Origin: Agromyces sp. Marseille-P2726
GTDB lineage: Bacteria; Actinomycetota; Actinomycetes; Actinomycetales; Microbacteriaceae
DNA: 64,000 bases
Assembly (NCBI RefSeq): GCF_902809835.1
Contig: NZ_CADDWM010000012.1
Location: 124,001-188,000, forward strand
Direction: 5' to 3'
Positions 9,682-18,474 of this stretch are shown one piece after another; position 1 is the first letter of the stretch, and each line of letters opens with the position of its first letter. A program made the position numbers and the translations under genes. The notes beneath the pieces are model-generated. The model was given only the letters and a program-made list of their open reading frames with translations. It made no database searches and was not told the DNA's origin.

Positions 9682-10032
9682 ATGGGGATTCGTCTCAACC
9701 AGACGGCGCTGAAGCACGCGCGGTCGCTCGTACGCGACGGCAAGGTCGTGCGCGACGAACGCGACGACTGGAGTGAGCACGCGCCGAGCGCCGATGACGA
9801 GAACGCCTTCATCGAGAAGCACGGCTGGACCGAGTACGGCAGATGGCACCTGGGTGTCGACGACGACGAGAACCGCGAGACGAAGGCGCACTGGAGCTTC
9901 CCCTACGGCGACTTCACGAAGGTGCACCGATGCGGGGTGATCTCGCTCGAGAGTCGGGCCGGCCAATACGACCACGACGACATCCGCGACGAGGCGAAGA
10001 AGCTGCTCGACCTGATCGACGACCAAACCTGA
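9682..10032 (+). CDS. conserved small hypothetical protein
   Basis: A 116-residue soluble, acidic and tryptophan-containing protein. It begins MGIRLNQTALKHARSLVRDG and contains ENAFIEKHGWTEYGRWHLG and HWSFPYGDFTKVHRCGVIS. I recall similar sequences (LNPTALxHAKxLIxDGKxV, FPYGDFxKVHRSG) as an uncharacterised family in many bacteria, but no function is known to me. A strong GGAGGGAGG ribosome-binding site precedes the ATG. The next gene starts 22 bases after the stop, so they may be co-expressed. Confidence 0.75.
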   Translation: MGIRLNQTALKHARSLVRDGKVVRDERDDWSEHAPSADDENAFIEKHGWTEYGRWHLGVDDDENRETKAHWSFPYGDFTKVHRCGVISLESRAGQYDHDDIRDEAKKLLDLIDDQT

Positions 10033-10054
10033 CGAACGGCAACGGAGGAACCCG

Positions 10055-10567
10055 ATGTCCACGACGAAGACGCCGACGGTGCGCGATGAGCGCCGCGAAG
10101 CGAAGAAGGCGGTGGGCGCTGCCCGCCGCGCGACGAAGGAGGCGAAGAAGCTCGAGAGGTCGCTCAAGGGCGCGAACCGAGCACGATTCGAGGCGATCGA
10201 GGCTGCGGCGATCGCCGACGTCGAGCGTGCGCGGGCCGACCTCGACACACGGCCGGCCCGGGCCGCCCGGGCCGCCCGCGTGGCGACGGCACGCCTCGAG
10301 AAGGCCTCGATCCGGGCGACGGCGTCCGGAGACGCGAGGCGGCGGGACCTCGCGAAGCGCGATGAGCAGGAGGCGAAGGGCAAGAAGGACGCCAAGGCGC
10401 GCGCGAAGTCGATCAAGCGGCGGCGGGCGCAGGCGAAGATGGCCAACAAGATGGCGAGAAAGGTCACTATCCGCAACCTCATCACCTCGGCCGTCACCCC
10501 GACCGAGGCGGAGCAGCGCAAGAAGGACCTGAAGCTCATCCGGCGTCTGTCCAAGCGCACCCGCTGA
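10055..10567 (+). CDS. highly basic helical protein, unknown function
   Basis: 170 residues made almost entirely of Ala, Lys, Arg, Glu and Asp. It is predicted to be one or more long coiled coils (RREAKKAVGAARRATKEAKK and similar). The C-terminal third is strongly basic (KSIKRRRAQAKMANKMARK), which could bind nucleic acid. No domain is recognised. CGGAGGAA precedes the ATG. The composition follows GC-rich coding bias with clean codon periodicity, so I consider it a real gene, possibly nucleoid- or RNA-associated (inference). Confidence 0.65.
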   Translation: MSTTKTPTVRDERREAKKAVGAARRATKEAKKLERSLKGANRARFEAIEAAAIADVERARADLDTRPARAARAARVATARLEKASIRATASGDARRRDLAKRDEQEAKGKKDAKARAKSIKRRRAQAKMANKMARKVTIRNLITSAVTPTEAEQRKKDLKLIRRLSKRTR

Positions 10568-10578
10568 GCGCCGCCGCC

Positions 10579-11097
10579 GTGACGCGGTTCCTCCGCAACG
10601 TCCCGGTGCCGCCCGGGCAGGCGGTCGGCGTCGTGCTCGTCCTCGCGCTGCAACGGCTCGCGCCCGTGACGCTTCCCGGTTCGGTATGGGTCCATCGCGT
10701 GGTCGGTGCGCTCACCGGCATGGCCGGTGTCGCGTGCGCGGTGTGGGCGACGGCCGAGCGACGTCGGCTCACCGAGGGCGATTACGACATGGAACAGCCG
10801 ACGTCGCTGGTCGCGACCGGCCCGTACGGACTGAGCCGGCACCCGATGTACGTCGGCTGGTGGTGCATCCACCTGGGGATCGGCCTGGCTCGGGGATCAG
10901 CGTGGGTGGCTGTCACCTTCCCCGCCGCCGTCATGGCCGAACATCCGGGAGTCCTGGCCGAGGAGCGGGAGCTCGGGCGTGCGTTCCCCGAGTTCGCCGA
11001 CTATCGTCGCCGCGTTCCGCGCTACCTCGGTCTCCCGACAGCTGGATCCACGTCGGCGCGCCCGAGACCGCTGGCGCGCCGACCCCGAGCGTCCTGA
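10579..11097 (+). CDS. isoprenylcysteine carboxyl methyltransferase-like membrane protein
   Basis: 172 residues with hydrophobic segments and the C-terminal signature of the ICMT/phospholipid-methyltransferase-like family: PYGLSRHPMYVGWWCIHLGI followed by ERELGRAFPEFADYRRRVPRYL. These enzymes are membrane proteins that use S-adenosylmethionine; the bacterial substrates are mostly unknown. The GTG start at 10579 is 11 bases after the previous stop, without a clear Shine-Dalgarno sequence, so translational coupling is possible. It converges with lldD 15 bases downstream. Confidence 0.75.
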   Translation: MTRFLRNVPVPPGQAVGVVLVLALQRLAPVTLPGSVWVHRVVGALTGMAGVACAVWATAERRRLTEGDYDMEQPTSLVATGPYGLSRHPMYVGWWCIHLGIGLARGSAWVAVTFPAAVMAEHPGVLAEERELGRAFPEFADYRRRVPRYLGLPTAGSTSARPRPLARRPRAS

Positions 11098-11112
11098 ACG
11101 GGCAGTCCGGGA

Positions 11113-12459
11113 TCAGGGAGCGAGTGCCCGCGATGCGGCTGCCTTGGCCGCGGGTGCCGACCGTGGCGTGCGCACCGCCTTCGGCTTCGACGCGGTTGCC
11201 GCCTCCGCGGCATCCGTCACGGGCCGTGCGATCGGCACCAGGCGTGCCAGCTGCGTCACGTGCTGCGGCCCGAGCTCGTCGAGCGTCGCCACCTCGAGCA
11301 GCTTCATCGTGCGAACGATCTCGTTGCGCAGGATCTCGATCGTCTTGTCGACGCCGCGACGCCCGCCGGCCATCAGGCCGTAGAGGTACGCCCGCCCGAT
11401 GAGGGTGAAGCGCGCGCCGAGGGCGATCGATGCCACGATGTCGGCGCCCGACATGATGCCGGTGTCGAGGTGCACCTCGAGATCCGTGCCGACCTCGCGC
11501 GCGACCACGGGCAGCAGGTGGAACGGGATGGGGGCACGGTCGAGCTGTCGGCCGCCGTGGTTGGAGAGCACGATGCCGTCGACCCCGCGATCGGCGAGCA
11601 GCTTCGCATCTTCGAGCGTCTGCACGCCCTTGACCACGATCTTGCCGCCCCACATGCCGCGGATGGTGTCGAGGTCGTCGAACGAGATGGTCGGATCCAT
11701 CGCCGCATCCAGCAGTTCGGCGACGGTGCTGCCGCCCGTCGACGTCAGCGATGCGAACTCCAGCTTCGGCGTGGTCAGGAAGTTGATCCACCACGCCGGA
11801 CGGGGCAGGGCGTTCAGCACCGTGGTCGGCGTGAGCTGCGGCGGAATCGAGAAGCCGTTGCGCTTGTCGCGCAGCCGCGCCCCCGCCACCGGCGTGTCGA
11901 CGGTGAAGAAGAGCGTGTCGAAACCCGCGGATGCCGCGCGCTCGACGAGGCCGTACGAGATCTCGCGCTTGCGCATGACGTAGAGCTGGAACCAGTTGCG
12001 TCCGGTGGGGTTGGCCGCACGTACGTCCTCGATGGAGGTGGTACCGAGCGTCGAGAGCGTGAACGGGATGCCGGCCGCCCCCGCCGCGCCGGCACCGGCG
12101 ACCTCGCCCTCGGTCTGCATCATCCGGGTGAAGCCCGTGGGGGCGATGCCGAACGGCAGCGCGCTCGGCCCGCCGAGCACCTCCCGCGAGGTGTCGACCT
12201 CGGGGACGTTGCGCAGGATCGACGGGTGGAACTCCACGTCCTCGAACGCCTGCCGGGCTCGCGCCAGCGACAGCTCGCCCTCGGCGGCGCCCTCGGTGTA
12301 CTCGAACGGCGCCTTCGGCGTGCGGCGCTTCGCGATGGCGCGCAGGTCGGCGATCGTCAGCGCCTTCTCGAGGCGGCGATCGGTGGGGTTGAGGGTCGGC
12401 TTCTTGAACCGCATGAGCTCGGCGAGCTCGGTCGGCTTCGGCCACTGGCGCTTGACCAT
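11113..12459 (-). CDS. lldD: FMN-dependent alpha-hydroxy-acid oxidase (LldD-like lactate dehydrogenase)
   Basis: 448 residues, mostly the FMN TIM barrel of the L-lactate dehydrogenase/glycolate oxidase family. The N-terminus [20 protein letters not shown] is typical of actinobacterial LldD. Active-site segments include [50 protein letters not shown], the catalytic-His motif [14 protein letters not shown] and the FMN phosphate loop [19 protein letters not shown]. An alanine-rich tail of about 45 residues is not part of the fold. I chose the ATG at 12459. The FadR-type gene lies immediately upstream, so lactate-responsive control is likely. Lactate 2-monooxygenase is an alternative. Confidence 0.85.
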   Translation of the reverse strand: MVKRQWPKPTELAELMRFKKPTLNPTDRRLEKALTIADLRAIAKRRTPKAPFEYTEGAAEGELSLARARQAFEDVEFHPSILRNVPEVDTSREVLGGPSALPFGIAPTGFTRMMQTEGEVAGAGAAGAAGIPFTLSTLGTTSIEDVRAANPTGRNWFQLYVMRKREISYGLVERAASAGFDTLFFTVDTPVAGARLRDKRNGFSIPPQLTPTTVLNALPRPAWWINFLTTPKLEFASLTSTGGSTVAELLDAAMDPTISFDDLDTIRGMWGGKIVVKGVQTLEDAKLLADRGVDGIVLSNHGGRQLDRAPIPFHLLPVVAREVGTDLEVHLDTGIMSGADIVASIALGARFTLIGRAYLYGLMAGGRRGVDKTIEILRNEIVRTMKLLEVATLDELGPQHVTQLARLVPIARPVTDAAEAATASKPKAVRTPRSAPAAKAAASRALAP

Positions 12460-12476
12460 CGTGGTGCTGCTCGCTT

Positions 12477-13199
12477 TCAAATGTTCGCGATCGGGACGGG
12501 TTCGATGAAGGTCTCGGCGTAGTAGCCCGAGATGTGGTCGTGCACGCGCGTGCGCGCGGTCGCGGCATCCGCTGCCCTGATCGCGTCGACGATGCCGCGG
12601 TGCTCACGACGAAGGCGAGCGGAGGTCGCCGCCCAGTCGGAGATCGTCGCGAGGCCGGCGAGTGCGTATCCCTCGATGCCGCTGCGGAGACCGGCCATGG
12701 TGGCCGTGATCACCTGATTACCGGATGCCTCGGCCAGCGTCAGGTGGAAGGCCGCATCGAGCGCGAGGAACTCGGGGGGACTGAGGTCGGGGGAGTCCAT
12801 GGCGTCGAGCAGTGCTTCGGCCCCCGACAGGTCGACGCGTTCCGCCGCCTCGGCGAGGTCACCGGCGACCGACGTCTCGAGGATCAGCCGGGTACGCACG
12901 ATGTCGGAGACCGCGAAGCCGCGCACCGCGACCTGCAGGCGCATGAGCGCGCTCATGCCGCCGCCCGGCGTCGAGATGATGATCGCGCCGGCGTTCGGGC
13001 CCGACCCGGCGTGGGTGCGGATGAGCCCGAGCACCTCGAGCACGCGCAGCGCTTCACGCACACTCGAGCGGCCGACGCCGAGCTCGGCCGACAGGGCTCG
13101 CTCGCCCGGCAGCCGGTCGCCTGGGCGCAGGTCGCCGCTCAGCAGTCGTGCCTCGACGTGTTCGAGCACGGACTGCCAGGCGCGCGCGCCATCGGTCAT
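12477..13199 (-). CDS. FadR-subfamily GntR repressor, probable LldR
   Basis: 240 residues. An N-terminal winged helix ([34 protein letters not shown]) is followed by an all-helical FCD ligand domain (about 95-225) with [18 protein letters not shown]. That segment carries the metal-binding Asp and His of the family. The ATG at 13199 has AGGAGG at ideal distance. Two perfect 15-base operators lie directly upstream. It ends just before lldD and is most likely its lactate-sensing repressor; the ligand is inferred from the neighbour. Confidence 0.88.
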   Translation of the reverse strand: MTDGARAWQSVLEHVEARLLSGDLRPGDRLPGERALSAELGVGRSSVREALRVLEVLGLIRTHAGSGPNAGAIIISTPGGGMSALMRLQVAVRGFAVSDIVRTRLILETSVAGDLAEAAERVDLSGAEALLDAMDSPDLSPPEFLALDAAFHLTLAEASGNQVITATMAGLRSGIEGYALAGLATISDWAATSARLRREHRGIVDAIRAADAATARTRVHDHISGYYAETFIEPVPIANI

Positions 13200-13213
13200 C
13201 CGCCATCCTCCTG

Positions 13214-13253
13214 TGTGGTCTGACCACAGCGTAGCAGATGTGGTCAGACCACA
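13214..13253. promoter_or_regulatory. twin perfect FadR/LldR-type operators
   Basis: TGTGGTCTGACCACA (13214-13228) and TGTGGTCAGACCACA (13239-13253) are both perfect palindromes around a single central base, 25 bases centre to centre. The core TGGTC-N-GACCA matches the known operator form of FadR-family regulators (TNGTNNNACNA). They sit 15 bases upstream of the regulator start codon, so autoregulation and control of the lldD operon are expected. They may also affect the divergent gene at 13400. Confidence 0.85.
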
Positions 13254-13399
13254 CTGGCCGGCCCGATACCCGGGCTGCGTCCGAGTGCCTCGGTGCCCGA
13301 TACCGGCGGGCATCGCCGACTGCAAGCCCCTGCCGTGTCCGCGCGGTTCGGCGAAGACTGGCTGCCGAGCGGCCAGCAGCGCCGAGTGAGGAGTCCACG

Positions 13400-13642
13400 A
13401 TGTCCGACATCAACACGCCCGACCCGCGGGTGCACCCCCAGGCCCCCGCAGAGGGTGCCGACGATGCGTCCGCCGAGTCGCAGCACGACGACGCTGCGCC
13501 CGACGAGGACATGTCCTCGTACAACATCGAGCCACCGCCCACCGAGGACGGCGAGGTGCCCGGCGCGCCCGATGCGAGCAGCGCACTCGGGGAGCAGGGA
13601 CCCGACGAGCCCGGCGCGAACGCCACCGGCGTCGGCAGCTGA
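13400..13642 (+). CDS. small acidic disordered protein
   Basis: 80 residues rich in Asp, Glu, Pro, Ala and Ser, with almost no hydrophobic core (it begins MSDINTPDPRVHPQAP and ends ATGVGS). It should be intrinsically disordered. GTGAGGAG precedes the ATG at 13400. Proteins of this style are common next to metabolic genes in this lineage, and no function is known. It lies divergent from the FadR-type gene and ends 7 bases before the convergent alcohol dehydrogenase stop. Confidence 0.65.
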   Translation: MSDINTPDPRVHPQAPAEGADDASAESQHDDAAPDEDMSSYNIEPPPTEDGEVPGAPDASSALGEQGPDEPGANATGVGS

Positions 13643-13649
13643 GCCCGGC

Positions 13650-14684
13650 CTACGGGACGATCACCGCGCGACCTCGGAGCGTTCCGTCGTGCAGGCGGCG
13701 ATACGCCTCGGGTGCCTCATCGAGCGAGAACGTCTCGGTCTCGACGTGCACGAGGCCGGCGCGGGCCAGCTCGAACACCTCGAACAGCTCGCCGCGTGAG
13801 CCCCAGTACGGCGACCGCACCGTCGCGTCGTACGGCGTGGTCAGCATGCCGCTCGGCAGCGTGCCCGCGCCGACGCCGATGAGCACCTGATCTCCTTCGA
13901 CCGCGACCATCGCGTGGCCCGAGTCGAGGGTCGGCTGGATCGCGACGAAGTCGAAGACCGCCGTGGCGCCCTTGCCTCCGGTGAGCTCCTTGACGCGGTC
14001 AGCCGCCTCGGCGTCGGACGGGAACACGTGGTGCGCTCCGACCTCGGTCGCGAGCTTCAGCTTGTCGACGTTCACGTCGAGCGCGACGACCATCGCCGGC
14101 GACAGCGCACGGAGAAGCTGGATGGCCACGTGTCCGAGCCCGCCCGCACCGATCACGACGGCGGTCGAGCCTGGAACCAGCTTCGGCAGCGACTGCTTGA
14201 TGGCGTGGTAGGGCGTGAGCCCGGCATCGGTGAGGGCGACGTTGGCGATCGGGTCGAGATCGCCGATCGGCAGGAGGTGGCGTGCGTTCGGCACGATCAT
14301 GTACTCGGCCATCGAGCCCGGGGAGCCGAGTCCGGGCGGTGCGATGCCGAGCTCGGCCGCTCGCTCGCAGTAGTTCTCCTTGCCCTGCGCGCACTGGTAG
14401 CAGCGGCCGCAGCCCTGCGGGCCGTACACCGCAACGGACTCGCCGATCTCGAGGCCGGTCACCCCGTCGCCGAGCTTGTCGACGACGCCGACGCCCTCGT
14501 GCCCGAGCGTGAGCGGCAGGCCGTAGATGTACTGCTCCTCGCTGAGGCCCATGATGAAGCTGTCGGAGTGGCATGCTCCCGCCGCGGTGACCCTGATCCG
14601 CACCTGGCCAGGGCCGGGCTCGGGCGTCTCGATCTCGACCACCTCGGGCTCGGCGCCGATCTGCCGGTACTGCAGTGCCTTCAT
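13650..14684 (-). CDS. zinc-dependent NAD(P)-alcohol dehydrogenase
   Basis: A 344-residue medium-chain dehydrogenase. Catalytic-zinc ligands appear as AGACHSDSFIMG and LTLGHEGVGVVDKLGDGV. The structural-zinc loop is GCGRCYQCAQGKENYCE, with four cysteines. The Rossmann motif is VIGAGGLGHVAIQLLRAL, followed by an acidic residue in ALDVNVDKL that suggests NAD rather than NADP. The ATG at 14684 has GGAG upstream. It resembles AdhP or NDMA-type actinobacterial alcohol dehydrogenases. The alcohol substrate is not evident from the neighbours. Confidence 0.88.
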   Translation of the reverse strand: MKALQYRQIGAEPEVVEIETPEPGPGQVRIRVTAAGACHSDSFIMGLSEEQYIYGLPLTLGHEGVGVVDKLGDGVTGLEIGESVAVYGPQGCGRCYQCAQGKENYCERAAELGIAPPGLGSPGSMAEYMIVPNARHLLPIGDLDPIANVALTDAGLTPYHAIKQSLPKLVPGSTAVVIGAGGLGHVAIQLLRALSPAMVVALDVNVDKLKLATEVGAHHVFPSDAEAADRVKELTGGKGATAVFDFVAIQPTLDSGHAMVAVEGDQVLIGVGAGTLPSGMLTTPYDATVRSPYWGSRGELFEVFELARAGLVHVETETFSLDEAPEAYRRLHDGTLRGRAVIVP

Positions 14685-14803
14685 GTCAGCTGCTCCATTC
14701 TCGGTCGGATGCGTTCCGGATGCGTCCAGTCTTCCAACGACCTGTTCCGGATGCCACGACGAAAGTCCTGTACCCGAGACATCGATTCGGGCAGTCTGGG
14801 GGC

Positions 14804-15316
14804 GTGAGCGGATATGCGAGTCCCGAGTTTCCGGAGCGACGACTGAGTGACGCCGAGCGGGAGGAGGCAGTGGGGCATCTTGCCACCGCACGCGCCGAAG
14901 GCCGGCTCACCGCTCGAGAGTACGAGGAACGCGCCACGGCGGCGCGAGCCGCGGTCACCCGTGCCGACCTCGTGCCGCTGTTCGCGGACCTGCCCGAGCC
15001 GGCACCGCCGGAGGAGCAGCTGCCTCGGACGACGGCGGCGACGGCTCCCGGAGCGCCCGGTCCGGTCACCCCGCCGCCGGGCGGGTACCTGGGTGACGTC
15101 GCACCGGGCTCTGACGACTCGGGCAGCGGGCGAGCGCTCGGCGGCGCGGTCGGAGCGACGATCATGGCGCTCGTCCCGTTCCTCGCCGTGGGACTGTTCT
15201 TCCTCTTCGGGTTCAACGGGAGCTTCGCGTGGTCGTGGCTCTGGTTCCTGCTGATCCCGATCGCGGGCATCATCATCTACGGCCCGGGATCCGAATCTCG
15301 GCGCCTCCGCCGCTGA
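14804..15316 (+). CDS. DUF1707 domain membrane protein
   Basis: 170 residues. An N-terminal DUF1707 (about 12-62; LSDAEREEAVGHLATARAEG, RLTAREYEERATAARAAVTR) is followed by a Pro/Gly-rich linker and a C-terminal hydrophobic hairpin of two membrane helices (about 108-130 and 134-158). DUF1707 is an actinobacterial SHOCT-like module of unknown role. The GTG at 14804 has CAGTCT 6 bases upstream, fitting a leaderless promoter. It is convergent with the NYN gene 10 bases away. Confidence 0.83.
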   Translation: MSGYASPEFPERRLSDAEREEAVGHLATARAEGRLTAREYEERATAARAAVTRADLVPLFADLPEPAPPEEQLPRTTAATAPGAPGPVTPPPGGYLGDVAPGSDDSGSGRALGGAVGATIMALVPFLAVGLFFLFGFNGSFAWSWLWFLLIPIAGIIIYGPGSESRRLRR

Positions 15317-15326
15317 AGCGTTCTCG

Positions 15327-16349
15327 TCAGCCCTTCTTCGGGCGGATCCGGATGCGGTTCTCGCCGGTCTCGTCGAGCTCGACGACGCCCGCCCGGGATC
15401 TCACGAAGTCGGTGAACGAACCGAAGCCGAGGCGGCGCTCCTGGAACGTCGGATCCATCCGCAGCATCTGGTTCTTCACGGCGCCGCTCGACTGCCACTC
15501 CTGGTCGTTCTTGGCACGCAGCAGTTCCATGGCCTTGAGCAGGAGGCGCCCGGGGTTGCGCGTGGTCGGCGCAGGCGCGGCGTCCGCGTCGCCGTTCGAC
15601 CTCGAAGGAGTCTTGTCCTTCTCGCCCGTGGCCGGCTTGGGGGTCGCCGCCGTGCCGGCTGCGGCATCCGTCGCCTTCGCCCTCGTGCCACTCGATGCCC
15701 GGCGCGATTTCGTCGTCGGCGCCGTCGCCTCCTGTTCAGCGGATGCCGCGGCAGCCGTCTCGACCGCCTCGTCGTCTTCGACCGCGGCATCCGTCGACAG
15801 CAGCGCGTCGTAATCCGCGTACTCGTCGCAGGCCGCCGTGAGCGCCCGGCTCGTGCCCCCCGCCACGCCGATGCCGACCACGTAGCGGCCGAGGCGCCGG
15901 GCCTTCTGTGCGAGCGCGACGTAGTCGGAGTCGCCGGCGACGATGACGATGTGCGAGAGGTCCTCGATACGGAAGAGGTCTTCGACGGCGTCGACCGAGA
16001 GGCGGATGTCGGCCCCGTTCTTGGTGGCCGAGAGCGGGAAGAGCTGCACCAGGTCGACGGCGCGGTCGATGAGCTGACCCCGGTAGCTCGCGTTCACGGG
16101 GGTCGACCAGTCGGCGTAGGCCCGCGCGATGGCGATGGTGCCGAACGTGGCTGCGAAGTCGAGCACGGCGTCGACGTCGACGGTGGCCTCCTTCAGGCGC
16201 GCCGACACCTGCGTGCCGGGTGTCACCGCCCTCGCGCGCGACGTGTCCTTTCGGTACGCGCCCACGCCGTGCAGCTGGTCGTAGCGCGAGATGACGATGT
16301 TGTCGAAGTCGAAGTACAGGGCCACGCGGGGTTCTGCCGAGGCGTGCAT
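15327..16349 (-). CDS. NYN-domain putative ribonuclease with C-terminal OST-HTH/LOTUS domain
   Basis: 340 residues. The NYN (PIN-like) nuclease domain spans about 8-190. It has conserved acidic residues in LYFDFDNIV (Asp14, Asp16), NGADIRLSVD (Asp114) and IVAGDSDYVAL (Asp140, Asp142), so the metal site looks intact. A low-complexity linker (about 195-255) leads to a winged LOTUS/OST-HTH domain (LLLKAMELLRAKNDQEWQSS, LGFGSFTDFVRSRAGVVEL) that probably binds RNA. The gene starts 46 bases after the CHAT gene stop on the same strand. TAGCAT (16387-16382, read minus) could provide its own promoter, with AAAGGG as ribosome-binding site. The RNA target is unknown. Confidence 0.85.
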   Translation of the reverse strand: MHASAEPRVALYFDFDNIVISRYDQLHGVGAYRKDTSRARAVTPGTQVSARLKEATVDVDAVLDFAATFGTIAIARAYADWSTPVNASYRGQLIDRAVDLVQLFPLSATKNGADIRLSVDAVEDLFRIEDLSHIVIVAGDSDYVALAQKARRLGRYVVGIGVAGGTSRALTAACDEYADYDALLSTDAAVEDDEAVETAAAASAEQEATAPTTKSRRASSGTRAKATDAAAGTAATPKPATGEKDKTPSRSNGDADAAPAPTTRNPGRLLLKAMELLRAKNDQEWQSSGAVKNQMLRMDPTFQERRLGFGSFTDFVRSRAGVVELDETGENRIRIRPKKG

Positions 16350-16395
16350 GTCGCCCTTTCGTCGATTGGCTGATGCTCCCGATGCTAGCCCCGCC

Positions 16396-18276
16396 CTACT
16401 GATCGGAGAGCTTCCAGACCGTCGCGGTGAACTGTCCGGCGTTGCCCTCGAGGTGCGTGTCGTCGTTGACGCCCAGCTTCAGTTCGCTCCGGCTGGGGCA
16501 GGTGTAGGTCCCGTTGCTCCCGACCAGCTCGAGCGTGTTCGACCCTCGCACGCCCACGAGGAGGGCGGCGAGCGGGTAGTCGGGGTAGGGCGCCTGCTCG
16601 ATGACGGCTTCGAGGCCGTCGGGCCCGACCGCTGCGCCCTCGTGGAGCGAGCCGTCCGCCTTCGCCGTGATGCGATACTCGTCGCCGATGTCGCAGACCA
16701 CCTGCGTGTACGTCCAGTCGTAGTCCGTGAGGAACACCGCCTCCTGCTTCACGAACTCGCCCGCGGATGCTGCGTTCGCCGGCTGCCCGGTGAGCTCATC
16801 GGCATCGACCGGCTGGCCGGTGGAGCCCGTCAGGATCTGCTCGACGGCCGGGGGCCGGACCAGCGCGACGGTCGTGATGGCGCCCGCGATGGCGAGGGCC
16901 GCGATGGCGCTCACGACGAGCCATGGCGTCCAGCGCGACGGCGGCGTCGCGGCGGGAGTCGGTCTCGACGCGGGTGGCATCGGCGGGCGAGTGGGTGGCC
17001 GAGCCGCGGCCGAACCGGCGCGGCGCCCAGTGCTCCCCCGTGCCGGCTGCGTCCCCGTGGGCTTGGTCCACCATGGAGCCTCGGTCACGTCCTCGGCGTT
17101 CGGCGGTTGCGGCGAGGCCCAGCGGAACGGAGCCGCAAGCGCCTCGGTCGGGGCATCCGTCGATGCCGCCATCGGAGCCACGTCGAACAGCTTCGCGTCT
17201 TCACCGCGGAGGTACAGCACCGGGGTGACCCACTCGAGCGTTCCCCGGCCCATTCCGAGGATCCCGATGCGACCGCTGCGCACCGCCTCGTCGATGCCCC
17301 TGCCGTGCGAGAGGGCCGTGTAGAAGCCCCGCGCGAACTCGATGGCGGCGTCGTCACTGATCGAGAACTGCATGGCGGCGACGGCCCGGATGCCGCTGTG
17401 CGCGAGCGCCGCGGCGGTGCCGGAGAAGAGATCGCTCGTGCCGCCCGCGCCCGACTGGCACGAGTTGAGCACGACGAGACGGGGGGTGGGTTCGGCCTCG
17501 TCGAGCAGGTCCGCGAGGCTCGACGCGGTGACGTAGTCCGCTCGGCCGTCGCGGCCGACGAAGGCGAGCACCCCTTCATCGGTCTCGACGTCGTAGGTGC
17601 CATGGCCGACGAAGTGCAGCACATGCCACGGATCCTCGAGCAGCTTGCCGTGCACGCCCGTCCAGGTCACGTCGTCCAGCCACTCGAGCACCACCCGCCC
17701 CGATTCGAGGTGCGGTCGTAGCGCCTCCTCGAGTCGTTCCCGCTCGCCGTCGACATCGAGGGCGGGCAGACCACGCGGCGACGCGATCATGCCGAGCACT
17801 CGCATCGGCGGTTCGATCGAGAGCGTGGCGGGGGAGTGCGGGGCCGGCACTTGTCGCACGAGAGGCTCCTTGCGGCAGAGGTAGATGCCGGCCTCCTCGT
17901 CGAAGAGCGCCTCCCACGGCAGGGCGGCGAGGCCCGGTGCCGTGAGCCGCAGGGCGATCTGAACGCCCGTTCCGCGTTCCGATGCGACCGCCATGCTGGT
18001 GCGGTAGGCGGTGCGGATGTCGCCGCTGAAGGCGGAGTCGAACAGGCGCCGGCCGACGTCCCGCAGGACCGCCTCCGTGTCGGAGATGACTCGGCGGGCG
18101 GACACCGACGACGAGAGCACGGTGGCCTCCAGGAGCGGCCGCCGCTCGATGAGATCGTCGAAGTCGAGCGTGACCGTCTGCGACGGCTCGCCGCCACCCA
18201 CCGACCTCAGCACGTGCACCACGTAGGAGCCCGGTTCGGGGCCGGGCCCGACCTCCAACCCCAGCACGGTGTTCAT
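16396..18276 (-). CDS. membrane-anchored CHAT-domain protease with LecA-like extracellular domain
   Basis: 626 residues. The N-terminal part (about 1-145) includes a beta-rich leader and the pre-CHAT region LTAPGLAALPWEALFDEEAG. The CHAT caspase-like domain (about 150-360) retains the His-Cys dyad: His225 in LHFVGHGTYDV and Cys273 in LVVLNSCQSGAGG. The end is EWVTPVLYLRGED. A Pro/Ala linker precedes one membrane helix (about 452-475). The outer part (about 505-626) contains DEYRITAKADGSLHEG, LLVGVRGSNT, LVGSNGTYTCPS and KLGVNDDTHLEGNAGQFT, resembling the calcium-dependent galactophilic lectin LecA (PA-IL) fold. The protein looks like a cell-surface sensor coupled to an intracellular protease. 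The CHAT call is firm; the lectin-like call is inference. Confidence 0.85.
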   Translation of the reverse strand: MNTVLGLEVGPGPEPGSYVVHVLRSVGGGEPSQTVTLDFDDLIERRPLLEATVLSSSVSARRVISDTEAVLRDVGRRLFDSAFSGDIRTAYRTSMAVASERGTGVQIALRLTAPGLAALPWEALFDEEAGIYLCRKEPLVRQVPAPHSPATLSIEPPMRVLGMIASPRGLPALDVDGERERLEEALRPHLESGRVVLEWLDDVTWTGVHGKLLEDPWHVLHFVGHGTYDVETDEGVLAFVGRDGRADYVTASSLADLLDEAEPTPRLVVLNSCQSGAGGTSDLFSGTAAALAHSGIRAVAAMQFSISDDAAIEFARGFYTALSHGRGIDEAVRSGRIGILGMGRGTLEWVTPVLYLRGEDAKLFDVAPMAASTDAPTEALAAPFRWASPQPPNAEDVTEAPWWTKPTGTQPARGSTGRRAGSAAARPPTRPPMPPASRPTPAATPPSRWTPWLVVSAIAALAIAGAITTVALVRPPAVEQILTGSTGQPVDADELTGQPANAASAGEFVKQEAVFLTDYDWTYTQVVCDIGDEYRITAKADGSLHEGAAVGPDGLEAVIEQAPYPDYPLAALLVGVRGSNTLELVGSNGTYTCPSRSELKLGVNDDTHLEGNAGQFTATVWKLSDQ

Positions 18277-18474
18277 GCGCGGATCCTTGCGCGGGAGTGG
18301 CGGTGCGCCAACGGGGCAGACACTGGAATCGAGCTCGGTGCCAATCCCGACTCCATCAGGAACGCGTCCTGCCGCATGATTCCCCCCGGAACCGCCTGCA
18401 TGCGCACAGACGTGCGGTCAGCTCTCAGGGTACTCCCGATTCCGCGCCCACGGACAGCTCGGCGTGCCCTCGGA
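18277..18474. other. CHAT gene upstream region
   Basis: 198 bases between the dehydrogenase stop and the CHAT start, both on the minus strand. I see no gene, clear hairpin or strong promoter match. AAGGA lies 7 bases before the CHAT start codon. A promoter for the CHAT gene presumably lies here. Confidence 0.4.

Noticed and set aside
10931..12607. 558-codon frame overlapping lldD in another frame
   Set aside because: Arg-rich out-of-frame translation of lldD.
16396..18276. CHAT gene as part of a CRISPR type III-E or gasdermin locus
   Set aside because: There is no Cas gene, TPR protein or small hydrophobic gasdermin-like gene nearby; only the NYN gene adjoins.
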